Shown: positions 1 to 6,193 of the stretch, in pieces
Numbering within the stretch: position 1 is the stretch's first letter
Layout of the letters: every line of letters starts with the position of its first letter
From: Verrucomicrobiota bacterium
GTDB taxonomy: Bacteria; Verrucomicrobiota; Verrucomicrobiia; Methylacidiphilales; Verrucolacustridaceae
Assembly: GCA_010024525.1 (NCBI GenBank)
Contig: RGGS01000075.1
Coordinates: 1-6,516, forward strand
Direction: 5' to 3'
Length of the DNA stretch: 6,516 nt
Program-made: the position numbers and the translations under genes
The notes under the pieces: generated by a model
What the model saw: the letters and a program-made list of their open reading frames with translations, nothing else
The model's database searches: none
What the model was told of the DNA's origin: nothing

Positions 1-1
1 C

Positions 2-421
2 CAGCCCTCGCAGGATATCTCGGCCTACCTAGCCCCGGTGGCCCTGCTGAATCTTCCGCGGAACTGCAAGCTGTACCATGGGGAGCCGTTCGGGCCGGTT
101 GATTCCGTGGTGGTGGTTGACAGCGTGGATCAGATGGTGGCGGAGATGAACGTGTCGAACGGAAATCTGGTTTCCAGCTTGGCCACGGATGACGCCAACC
201 TGGCCAAGCAGGTGGCAATGGACCTGCGTTGCTTTAAATTCGGCCACAACAAGGTTCGCTCCCGGGGTGACAACGAGGAAAGTTTCGGCGGATTCGGGCA
301 GTCGTGGAGAGGATGTTTTGTGGGTGGGAAATATCTGGTGGAGTCAGTTACCCAAGGGCCCGCAGGGGAGAGGTTAAAGGGGAATTTCCCCGATTACGTG
401 CTTTTGCCGGAGCAGCGGTAG
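2..421 (+). CDS. Aldehyde dehydrogenase family protein, C-terminal part (5' truncated by the window edge)
   Basis: The frame is open from base 2 to the TAG at 419-421, giving 139 visible residues, so the gene starts left of the window. The visible part resembles the end of the aldehyde dehydrogenase superfamily catalytic domain, whose members oxidise aldehydes to acids with NAD(P)+. An EPFGPV segment at visible residues 28-33 matches the conserved (E)xFGPV motif after the catalytic cysteine. SNGNLVSSLATDD at 52-64 corresponds to the usual 'N...GLaaglfT.D' stretch. A SFGGFGQS segment near residue 94 sits where most members have PFGGxKxSG, preceded by an unusual basic GHNKVRSRGD stretch. The catalytic Cys and Glu and the NAD-binding fold lie outside the window, so activity and substrate cannot be judged. 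It converges with the PsiE-like gene, the two stops being 4 nt apart. The family call is solid; the subfamily is not known. Confidence 0.85.
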   Translation, partial: QPSQDISAYLAPVALLNLPRNCKLYHGEPFGPVDSVVVVDSVDQMVAEMNVSNGNLVSSLATDDANLAKQVAMDLRCFKFGHNKVRSRGDNEESFGGFGQSWRGCFVGGKYLVESVTQGPAGERLKGNFPDYVLLPEQR

Positions 422-427
422 TTTTTT
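405..427 (+). terminator. Weak candidate intrinsic terminator of the aldehyde dehydrogenase gene
   Basis: TGCCG (405-409) can pair with CGGTA (416-420), including one G-U pair, around a 6-nt loop, and is followed by six T (422-427). The stem overlaps the ALDH stop codon. It is short, at 5 bp, but the position at a convergent gene end and the T-run make it a reasonable weak terminator. The element lacks a T-run on the opposite strand, so it would not terminate the PsiE-like gene. Confidence 0.35.
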
Positions 428-926
428 AGTTTCGGCGGCCGGGGATTCGCCGATTGATCAGCCAAAGCGAAACGGCCACAAGCAGGATAATCAGTCCGCT
501 GACCCCGAGTTCGATCATGGATTGGGTGAACTTTTCTTTTTCGAAGAGCTGACCCCCGGATTCGCTGACGGAAAGGCCAGCTCCAATGGCCAGAATCCGG
601 CGGGTGACGCTGATGCCGGCAATTACGAGGAAGGGATTCAAATCCTCGATACCGACATCGTGTACCGGGGACAAAAGAAGGCGGGTGACAGTGCGCAGAA
701 GCTCCATGACGATCATGATCAGGAGGATCTCGTTGATCAGGGTGATGAGGGTGGAAAAAAAGGGCTGTCCGGCGGAGGAAAGGACAAATTTGGCTAGGTA
801 AACGGCGATGGCTCCCGCAACAAACAGAAGAAGAATGGCTACCGCCCCGTAGGTGATGGTCTCTCCCCTGGCAATCAAGCGGAGTAGTTTTTGGGCCAAG
901 GAAGGTCGGGGCAAGATTGGAGCCAT
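426..926 (-). CDS. PsiE-like small integral membrane protein
   Basis: A 166-residue hydrophobic protein with about four predicted membrane helices (near residues 24-46, 58-80, 98-118 and 137-158) and a basic C-terminus (NRRIPGRRN). The layout, together with the polar ENILL/MELLRTVTRLL-like second helix and the IEDLNPFLVIAGISVTRRIL stretch before and into helix 3, resembles the phosphate-starvation-inducible PsiE family, whose biochemical role is unknown. An in-frame TTG at 998 would add 24 residues. I chose the ATG at 926 because the extra residues are not membrane-like and a possible promoter lies within that stretch. Neither start has a convincing Shine-Dalgarno site. It is transcribed away from the DCC/UDG pair. 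Regulation by phosphate cannot be inferred, as I see no Pho box. The family assignment rests on topology and short similarity only; a generic hypothetical membrane protein is the alternative. Confidence 0.72.
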   Translation of the reverse strand: MAPILPRPSLAQKLLRLIARGETITYGAVAILLLFVAGAIAVYLAKFVLSSAGQPFFSTLITLINEILLIMIVMELLRTVTRLLLSPVHDVGIEDLNPFLVIAGISVTRRILAIGAGLSVSESGGQLFEKEKFTQSMIELGVSGLIILLVAVSLWLINRRIPGRRN

Positions 927-1001
927 GCGTGATACTTTGAAGCAAAAATAGGTTGTGGCAAGCGGGTTGGCGGATAGTTCGGACGGGGGTAAAGTCAACC
1001 C
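927..1001. promoter_or_regulatory. Divergent intergenic region with a possible minus-strand promoter
   Basis: This short region lies between the divergent PsiE-like and DCC-protein starts and should carry promoters for both. On the minus strand, TTGACT (998-993) followed after 16 nt by TATCCG (976-971) is a good -35 with a poor -10 hexamer. It would put transcription of the PsiE-like gene some tens of bases before the ATG at 926. On the plus strand I see no hexamer pair worth naming. The only purine-rich patch before the ATG at 1002 is GGGGG at 985-989, rather far upstream for a ribosome binding site. Confidence 0.3.
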
Positions 1002-1394
1002 ATGGCTCGGATTGCCTTATTTTATGATGCGGATTGTGGCTTTTGTCAGGCCAGTGTGGACTGGTTGGTCAAGAGAAGCCTCCCAGGCACCTTTGAAGTG
1101 ATCGCCTATCAGGATGAGAAGCGCATGCATCGGTATCCGATGGTGGATCGAACTTTGGCCGATAAGGGAATCCAAGCCCTGGGTGAAGACGGGAAGTTGT
1201 GGAAAAAAGCTTCCGCCACCGGATTTTGCCTAAGGTATCTTCCGGGATGGGAGTGGTTGGGGAGTCTTATTCTTTTCCCCTTGGTACAGCCGTTCGCCGC
1301 ATTGGGGTATGCTTTGGTGGCAAGAAATCGGCAGGCCATTTCCCGATGGATGGGTCTGAATGCCTGCCGGGTCCCTGGCGCCAAACAGGGATGA
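1002..1394 (+). CDS. DCC family (DUF393) thiol-disulfide oxidoreductase-like protein
   Basis: A 130-residue protein that begins ARIALFYDADCGFC, the hallmark of the DCC family (YuxK/DUF393). An early beta strand leads into a DCxxC motif, here D11-C12-G13-F14-C15. The family is named for this motif and is predicted to have a thioredoxin-like fold and thiol-disulfide oxidoreductase activity, but its substrates are not established. Family features that follow are a GxQAL-like stretch (residues 57-60), a GFCLRYLPGWEWLG region (74-87) and a C-terminal segment with a second pair of cysteines (C76, C122). Length is normal for the family. There is no signal peptide, so it is probably cytoplasmic. Its TGA overlaps the ATG of the following uracil-DNA glycosylase (ATGA at 1391-1394), which indicates translational coupling. 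The family is well supported; a specific function is not. Confidence 0.9.
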   Translation: MARIALFYDADCGFCQASVDWLVKRSLPGTFEVIAYQDEKRMHRYPMVDRTLADKGIQALGEDGKLWKKASATGFCLRYLPGWEWLGSLILFPLVQPFAALGYALVARNRQAISRWMGLNACRVPGAKQG

Positions 1395-2059
1395 GTTTGG
1401 CGGGATTGTCCGCCTTGGAGCGGGAAATCGTGGTTTGTCGGAAGTGCCCCCGGTTGGTCAAGTGGAGGGAGCAGGTGGCCCGGGTCAAAAAGGCCGCTTT
1501 TGGCCAAGAAACATACTGGGGAAGAGCGGTGCCGGGATGGGGAGATCCCGAGGCCAAGATTGTAGTGGTGGGTTTGGCTCCGGGGGCGCATGGGGCCAAC
1601 CGAACCGGCAGAATGTTTACCGGGGATGAATCGGGGAGGTGGCTCTACCGGGCCTTGTGGAAAGCGGGGTGGGCCAGTCAGGCGGAGAGCACAGGCCGGA
1701 AGGACGGATTGAAATTAAAAAAAGTTTGGGTCACCTCACCCGTAAAGTGCGCTCCGCCGACGAACCGACCTGCCCCCAAAGAGCGGGATGCCTGTTCCGG
1801 GCTCTTTCATCGAGAAATGGATCTCTTGAAGGAGGCGAGGGTTTATCTGGCATTGGGGGGGTTCGGATTTGAGGCGGTGGCTAGGTATTTTGGTTTGAAG
1901 CCTAAGCCAAAGTTCGGTCATGGGGTGGAAGTGGAGCTTCCGGGGGGGCGGTGGTTGTTGGGATCATATCACGTCAGCCAGCAGAACACGTTTACGGGGC
2001 GGTTAACGGAGCCGATGTTGGATGGGGTGATGCGCCAGGCGGCCAAGCGGGCCGGGTGA
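1391..2059 (+). CDS. Uracil-DNA glycosylase, type 5 (UDGb-like), probable Fe-S protein
   Basis: A 222-residue base-excision-repair enzyme that removes uracil, and in type-5 members also other deaminated bases, from DNA. Motif A is GLAPGAHGANRTGRMFTGD (residues 61-79), characteristic of type 5 UDGb; it has no catalytic Asp in the position used by type-1 enzymes. Motif B is HVSQQNTFTGRLT (194-206), which matches the usual HPSxxNxxTGRLT with Val in place of Pro. Cys16 and Cys19 (CRKC), Cys120 (VKCAPPTNRP) and Cys135 match the four cysteines that hold the 4Fe-4S cluster in the type 4/5 families. I chose the ATG at 1391 because it overlaps the stop of the preceding gene and places the CxxC motif 16 residues from the start, as is usual. 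Longer in-frame extensions would only read through the DCC gene. Type 4 UDG is excluded by motif A. Confidence 0.93.
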   Translation: MSLAGLSALEREIVVCRKCPRLVKWREQVARVKKAAFGQETYWGRAVPGWGDPEAKIVVVGLAPGAHGANRTGRMFTGDESGRWLYRALWKAGWASQAESTGRKDGLKLKKVWVTSPVKCAPPTNRPAPKERDACSGLFHREMDLLKEARVYLALGGFGFEAVARYFGLKPKPKFGHGVEVELPGGRWLLGSYHVSQQNTFTGRLTEPMLDGVMRQAAKRAG

Positions 2060-2076
2060 GTCACGCTGGAAGGATT

Positions 2077-2158
2077 TGCGCTCGAGAGGATTTGAACCTC
2101 CATGGGTTGCCCCGCTACCACCTCAAGGTAGTGCGTCTGCCAGTTTCGCCACGAGCGC
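2077..2158 (-). tRNA. tRNA-Leu (anticodon GAG)
   Basis: The minus strand folds into a complete class II cloverleaf of 82 nt. The acceptor stem is GCGCTCG/CGAGCGC with discriminator A. The D arm is GCG/CGC with GG in its loop. The anticodon stem CTACC/GGTAG encloses the loop TTGAGGT, with GAG at 2124-2122. The 13-nt variable arm can form GGG/CCC, and the T arm is GGAGG-TTCAAAT-CCTCT. The long variable arm and the GAG anticodon identify leucine (codons CUC/CUU). CCA is not encoded (AAT follows the discriminator), so the tRNA relies on CCA-adding enzyme. It lies 55 nt downstream of the rlmN stop on the same strand and converges with the UDG gene, whose end is 17 nt away. It may be cotranscribed with the operon or have its own promoter. 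Confidence 0.97.
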
Positions 2159-2213
2159 GTGAACGGAAATCCTAATTCAGACCCCGCGGAATGACAAGTC
2201 GAGGGGTCATGCC
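2159..2213 (-). other. Spacer between rlmN and tRNA-Leu with weak hairpins
   Basis: GACCCC (2180-2185) is complementary to GGGGTC (2203-2208) over a 17-nt loop, and ATGAC (2191-2195) can alternatively pair with GTCAT (2206-2210). Neither is followed by a convincing T-run on the minus strand, so I do not call a terminator. No clear promoter hexamers precede the tRNA. Its last bases on the minus strand (AGGATTT, 2173-2167) are complementary to the tRNA 3' flank. Confidence 0.25.
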
Positions 2214-3272
2214 TCAGTCGCTGGAACGGGGCTCCTGATGTAACTCTTTCAACCGGAGTTGTCCGCAGGCCGCATCGATATCATGGCCCTTTTCCCTGCG
2301 AACGGTGGCCCGAACTCCGCCTTTCAGCAGAGTTTGACAAAAGATCCGGATCGCCGTTTCCGGGGGCCTTTCGTAGGGCAGGCCTTCAACCTTGTTGTAG
2401 GGAATCAGGTTTACCTTGGCGTGAAGTCTTCGGGCGTGCTGGGCCAAGAGTCTGGCCTGTTCCGGGGTATCGTTGATTCCAGCGAGAAGAATGTATTCGA
2501 AAAAGATCTGTTGATGTTTTGCCCGCACGAAGGCGTCACAGGCCTCGAGAAGACGAGCCAGCGGATAGCGCTTATTGACCGGCATAATTTTATTTCGGAT
2601 TTCATCGCTGGCGGCGTGCAGGGAGAGGGCCAAGCGGAACTGGAGCGGATGATGAGCCAACTCCTCGATTTGTGGGGCAAGGCCGCTGGTCGAGATGGTG
2701 ATATGGCGGGCTCCCATGCCGATTCCGGAAGGAGAGATGAGAAGGTCGAGGGCTTGGAGCAAGTTGGGCAGGTTGGCCAAGGGTTCACCCATCCCCATGA
2801 AGACCAGATTATCCGGTCGGCGACCGGCAATCCTGGCGGCCTCGATCACCTGCCCGACGATTTCGCCGGCTGTCAGATTGCGACGCCAACCATCGATCCC
2901 GCTGGCGCAAAAACGGCAACCATAGGCGCAACCGACCTGGCTCGAAACGCACAAGGTGAGGCGCGTGCTACGGTTGCCGGAGGTGCCCAAGGTGGCTGGA
3001 ATGAGAACCGACTCCACCATGGACCCATCCCCCAGTTTCCAAAGAAACTTCCGGGTCGTGTCCTCCGATCCTTGAACTTTAACCGGCTCGGCGGCCCGAA
3101 GGCGGAAGCGGGAAGCGAGATCGGACCGGAGGGGGGCGGGAAGATCGGTCATTTCGTCGTAAGAGGAAACAAAACGTTTCAAGACCCAGTCCCGAATCTG
3201 TTTTTCCCGGTAGGTCTCTTTCGGGGGAAGATTCCAATCCGTGGCAGAAACATCCAGCAGGAGCGGTTTCAC
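2214..3272 (-). CDS. rlmN: Dual-specificity RNA methyltransferase RlmN (23S rRNA A2503 / tRNA A37 C2-methyltransferase)
   Basis: A 352-residue radical SAM enzyme, from a GTG start at 3272, that transfers a methyl group to C2 of A2503 in 23S rRNA and A37 of some tRNAs. The radical SAM signature CxxxCxxC is C115-C119-C122 (CAYGCRFC). Cys108, seven residues earlier in LCVSSQVGC, corresponds to E. coli Cys118. C336 in GHDIDAACGQL corresponds to the methyl-carrying catalytic Cys355. FMGMGEPL (158-165), the ISTSGL strand near 193-198 and the SLHA segment (217-220) are also family features. An N-terminal RlmN-type accessory domain with REKQIRDW precedes them. The frame stays open to a TTG at 3377, but that would overlap the upstream sugar transferase by 83 bp. 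The GTG gives normal family length and a 22-nt gap, though its ribosome binding site is poor. The paralogue Cfr is less likely given the DIDAACGQL terminus and the housekeeping context. Confidence 0.95.
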   Translation of the reverse strand: MKPLLLDVSATDWNLPPKETYREKQIRDWVLKRFVSSYDEMTDLPAPLRSDLASRFRLRAAEPVKVQGSEDTTRKFLWKLGDGSMVESVLIPATLGTSGNRSTRLTLCVSSQVGCAYGCRFCASGIDGWRRNLTAGEIVGQVIEAARIAGRRPDNLVFMGMGEPLANLPNLLQALDLLISPSGIGMGARHITISTSGLAPQIEELAHHPLQFRLALSLHAASDEIRNKIMPVNKRYPLARLLEACDAFVRAKHQQIFFEYILLAGINDTPEQARLLAQHARRLHAKVNLIPYNKVEGLPYERPPETAIRIFCQTLLKGGVRATVRREKGHDIDAACGQLRLKELHQEPRSSD

Positions 3273-3294
3273 GAGGGTCCCGTGTCCCGGCAGG

Positions 3295-4689
3295 TCAGCG
3301 GGCCCCCCGTCCGAACAGGACGGCGGGAATAGTGCGGAGCAGAATCTGGAAATCCAGCCAGAGGGACCATTGGTCAATATACTCCAGATCCAAGCGAACC
3401 CAGTCGGAAAAGTCGGTGACCTCGTTCCGGCCGGAAATCTGCCAAAGGCAGGTCATGCCGGGGGAAACGCTCAACCGGCGTCGCTGGGCATTGGCCGTCA
3501 TGGCCAAGGTTTCGTAGGTGGGCAGAGGGCGAGGGCCCACCAGGCTCATTTGCCCCAAGAGAACATTGATCAGCTGCGGCAATTCATCGAGGGAAGTGAA
3601 TCGGAGGAAGGCGCCGACTCGGGTGACCCGGGGGTCTTTTTTGATTTTGAACACCGGCCCCTTCATTTCGTTGAGAGCCTCCAACTCGGCTTTCTTCATC
3701 TCCGCGTCGGAATGCATGGTGCGAAATTTATACATGGTAAAAGGGTCGCCGTGACGACCGCTCCGGCGTTGGGCAAAAAAAGCGGGGCCGGGGGATTCCA
3801 ATTTGATGGCCAGCCAGATAGCCAGAAAAAACGGGGACAGGACCAGCAAAAGAGACGCGGACATGATCCGGTCGAAAAGGGTTTTGATGAGCGACTGCCA
3901 AGTGCCGGCCCGGGTGGAGCGAAAGATAAGCAGATTGCGGTTCATGACTTCCTCGAATTGGGCGCGGGCAAGCTGGGTGCCGACAAAGTCGGTGCATAGC
4001 CAGCTTTCCACCCCTTCCTCCTCACAGGCTTTGATGGCTTGGGCTGCCCATCCCATGTTTTTGGCATGGATGTCAAAGAGGACGATCCCCGCGGAATCCT
4101 CATGCATGGCCTGAATAAAGTCCTCGATCGATCCGCCCGCAGTCGAAAAGGTGCGGGTGACGCGCACGCCCACCGGAGAGTCGGAAAACAAATTCACCCA
4201 TCGATCGGCATTCTCCGCCGAATCGGTTGCCAGCAACAGGCGGACCGTGGCTTGGGCCTCCTTGCGCCTAAAAATCCGGAACCGGTGAAAAAGATTTTCC
4301 CGAGCGAGAAGAAAAGCGAAAAAGATGGGCACAAAGAGCATAAAAACAATGCGGCTGGGGGACTGCTTAAAGAAAAACACCACGGAAATGCCGACGAGGA
4401 ACAAAATCAGGCCGATCTCAAAAAGGTTGGCCCAATTCAGACTCTGCCCCCGCCCGGCAAAGCTGCGGTATCCACCCCGCCGGCTTATGACAAAAGGAGC
4501 CAAAAAACCCATCAGCGCGATGTAAGGCAGGTAGAGCCCAAAATCTCCAATTTCCCTGGATTCGAGCGGGATCCATTTTGGAAGAACATGGACCCGGATG
4601 AAAAAAGCCAAAACCATGGCGGCGCCAGCCAGAAGACCGTCGACCAGCTGGAGCCAGAATCGTACCTGGCGGACATCACTCAGGTTCAT
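3295..4689 (-). CDS. Exopolysaccharide biosynthesis polyprenyl glycosylphosphotransferase (WbaP/WcaJ-type initiating sugar transferase)
   Basis: A 464-residue inner-membrane enzyme that transfers a sugar-1-phosphate from a nucleotide sugar to undecaprenyl phosphate, the first step of capsule, exopolysaccharide or O-antigen repeat assembly. Four N-terminal membrane helices (about 12-32, 51-69, 88-108, 113-130) precede a soluble CoA-binding-like domain (about 145-250). A further hydrophobic segment at 273-297 leads into the C-terminal bacterial sugar transferase domain. That domain shows ESPGPAFFAQRRSG (298-311), the KFRTM motif (321-325), the catalytic Asp-Glu dyad at D368-E369 in TSLDELPQL, and SLVGPRPLP (382-390) followed by PGMTCLWQISGR (410-421). 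Two changes from the most common motif are F364 instead of K/R before TSLDE, and L390 after PRP. It lies 7 nt after nnr and about 22 nt before rlmN. The sugar substrate cannot be read from the sequence. No other polysaccharide gene is in the window. Confidence 0.93.
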   Translation of the reverse strand: MNLSDVRQVRFWLQLVDGLLAGAAMVLAFFIRVHVLPKWIPLESREIGDFGLYLPYIALMGFLAPFVISRRGGYRSFAGRGQSLNWANLFEIGLILFLVGISVVFFFKQSPSRIVFMLFVPIFFAFLLARENLFHRFRIFRRKEAQATVRLLLATDSAENADRWVNLFSDSPVGVRVTRTFSTAGGSIEDFIQAMHEDSAGIVLFDIHAKNMGWAAQAIKACEEEGVESWLCTDFVGTQLARAQFEEVMNRNLLIFRSTRAGTWQSLIKTLFDRIMSASLLLVLSPFFLAIWLAIKLESPGPAFFAQRRSGRHGDPFTMYKFRTMHSDAEMKKAELEALNEMKGPVFKIKKDPRVTRVGAFLRFTSLDELPQLINVLLGQMSLVGPRPLPTYETLAMTANAQRRRLSVSPGMTCLWQISGRNEVTDFSDWVRLDLEYIDQWSLWLDFQILLRTIPAVLFGRGAR

Positions 4690-4696
4690 CCTGAAA

Positions 4697-6193
4697 CTAA
4701 AATGCCCCCATGAGGAGCTTTCGCCAAGTCACCGGGAGGCTTGCTGCCACGTCCGAGGCTAGAACCGCGGGACCCCCGTGGCGGCAGGCATGATCGGCAG
4801 CCAGGCCGTGCCAGACCACACCCAGGCGACAGGCATCCCTTACCGGGTAACCTGCAGCTAAGAGTCCTCCGAGAAGGCCGGACAGCAAATCTCCCATGCC
4901 GGCAGTGGCCATGGAGGGTCCGCCGGAACCGTTGTGGCTGATGGGATGTCCGGCGTGGGCAACCAAGGTGTGGGGTCCCTTGAGGACCAGAGTGGTGGAC
5001 GAGTGTTGGTCCATCCACTCCTTGGCAGAGTCTGCGCGATCATGGATCGGCTGGCCGAGAAGTCGGGAGAGTTCGCCCGCGTGGGGGGTAAGGATCAGGG
5101 GGCCGCCGGCAGTGGAAATCAGATCTGGCCTCCGGGCAAGGACATCCAAGGCGCCCGCATCCAAAACGACTGGCTTCTTGACGATGGGGAGAAACTCAGT
5201 CAGGAAACTTTCCAAATCCTCGGAAGGAGCAAGGCCGGATCCAATCACGAAGGCATTTGCACCCGTGAGGAAAGTTTCCAAATCAGGAGTACTGCCGGGG
5301 GATAAATCTTTCAGCAAAAGCTCGGGAAGGTGAGGCGAAAGAGGGGCTGAAATTGTGCGATCATTGAAAAGCCGGACATAGCCCGCTCCGGAACGGAGGG
5401 CTCCCAAGGAGGATAAAAGAGCCGCTCCGGGGTAAAGGTGGGAGCCTGTCCAAAGATGGACGACTCCAGCTCCGGTCTTGTGAAGGTCTGCCGGACGACG
5501 ACGGATAAGTTGGATGGCTTCTGAGGGGAGAAAGAAATCTCCGGCGGGCTTGGGTGAGGGAACTCCAAAATCGACGGGGACTCCGCGGATTTGACCGACC
5601 CAAGGCAAAGCGGAATCGCGGAGACAGCCCATTTTGACCGATCCCAGAGCCAGCGTGAGATGAGCGAGAAACACCGGGCCGGGAGTGGAGCCATCCCCGG
5701 GATGAAGACCGGAGGGGAGATCCAACCCAACATTCAAGTCGGAATCCCTCTTTTGCTCGGAGATCCACGATAGGATTCCCCCCTCAGCGGGATGGGGCGG
5801 AGGGGTTGCCCCCAAGCCCAGCAGGCCATCCACCACGAGGCGAGGGCCCCGGGCTTGAAGAAAACGGGCGGGTTTGGCTGGCCAGACCAAGGCTTTTTTC
5901 CAGATTTTGGGTTTTACTCTGGGATCCGGGTGGACTCGCCGACCGGGGGATCGGGAGAGAAGAAATTCGACGTCCCAACCGGCATGCTTGAGTTCCAGAC
6001 CCACGAGAACGGCATCGTCCCCGTTATGTCCGGGTCCGACCAAAACGAGGGCTTGTCCGGGATCAGGCAAAAAAGGTTGAAGGGCTTTCCAGGCCCCATC
6101 CACCGCCTCGCGCATCAGATCCTTTAGGCGATGCCCAGTCTTCAGGCTTTTTTCTTCCCAGGCTCGGGCTTGGGCAGGGGACAAGACGTTCAT
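4697..6193 (-). CDS. nnr: Bifunctional NAD(P)H-hydrate epimerase / ADP-dependent NAD(P)H-hydrate dehydratase
   Basis: A 498-residue fusion of NnrE (YjeF N-terminal) and NnrD (carbohydrate-kinase-like) that repairs hydrated NAD(P)H. The epimerase half interconverts R- and S-NAD(P)HX; the dehydratase restores NAD(P)H using ADP. The N-terminal domain (about 1-215) has GPGHNGDDAVLVGLEL at 53-68, VVDGLLGLG at 120-128 and GLDLPSG at 156-162. The C-terminal domain has HKTGAGVV (238-245), GAALLSSLGALRSGAG (256-271), LTPHAGELSRLLG (368-380), VLKGPHTLVA (403-412) and NGSGGPSMATAGMGDLLSG (421-439), whose Asp435 corresponds to the conserved catalytic Asp. The start ATG (6193-6191) overlaps the acpS stop (ATGA), which supports it and suggests translational coupling. 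The epimerase nucleotide loop reads NGDDA rather than the common NGGDG. Length is normal for the bifunctional form. The enzyme is cytosolic. Confidence 0.95.
   Translation of the reverse strand: MNVLSPAQARAWEEKSLKTGHRLKDLMREAVDGAWKALQPFLPDPGQALVLVGPGHNGDDAVLVGLELKHAGWDVEFLLSRSPGRRVHPDPRVKPKIWKKALVWPAKPARFLQARGPRLVVDGLLGLGATPPPHPAEGGILSWISEQKRDSDLNVGLDLPSGLHPGDGSTPGPVFLAHLTLALGSVKMGCLRDSALPWVGQIRGVPVDFGVPSPKPAGDFFLPSEAIQLIRRRPADLHKTGAGVVHLWTGSHLYPGAALLSSLGALRSGAGYVRLFNDRTISAPLSPHLPELLLKDLSPGSTPDLETFLTGANAFVIGSGLAPSEDLESFLTEFLPIVKKPVVLDAGALDVLARRPDLISTAGGPLILTPHAGELSRLLGQPIHDRADSAKEWMDQHSSTTLVLKGPHTLVAHAGHPISHNGSGGPSMATAGMGDLLSGLLGGLLAAGYPVRDACRLGVVWHGLAADHACRHGGPAVLASDVAASLPVTWRKLLMGAF

Noticed and set aside
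394..945. Second minus-strand frame overlapping the PsiE-like gene
   Set aside because: The translation is rich in His, Pro and Arg without membrane segments or motifs. The alternative frame gives a coherent four-helix membrane protein.
1199..1390. N-terminal extension of the UDG frame into the DCC gene
   Set aside because: The extension overlaps a recognised gene, while the ATG at 1391 gives the usual type-5 UDG N-terminus with the ATGA coupling.
2180..2208. Rho-independent terminator after rlmN
   Set aside because: The 6-bp stem has a 17-nt loop and no T-run on the minus strand.
2259..3332. Long plus-strand open frame of 357 codons opposite rlmN
   Set aside because: It lies antisense to a clearly recognised rlmN with all catalytic cysteines. 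The translation is Gly/Gln-rich with no recognisable domain, as expected of a GC-rich shadow frame.
3273..3377. N-terminal extension of RlmN to a TTG at 3377
   Set aside because: It would overlap the end of the sugar transferase, has no family similarity, and exceeds the usual RlmN length.
3241..4713. Plus-strand open frames of about 220-250 codons opposite the sugar transferase
   Set aside because: They mirror a confirmed gene on the other strand, are charged low-complexity translations, and show no family motifs.
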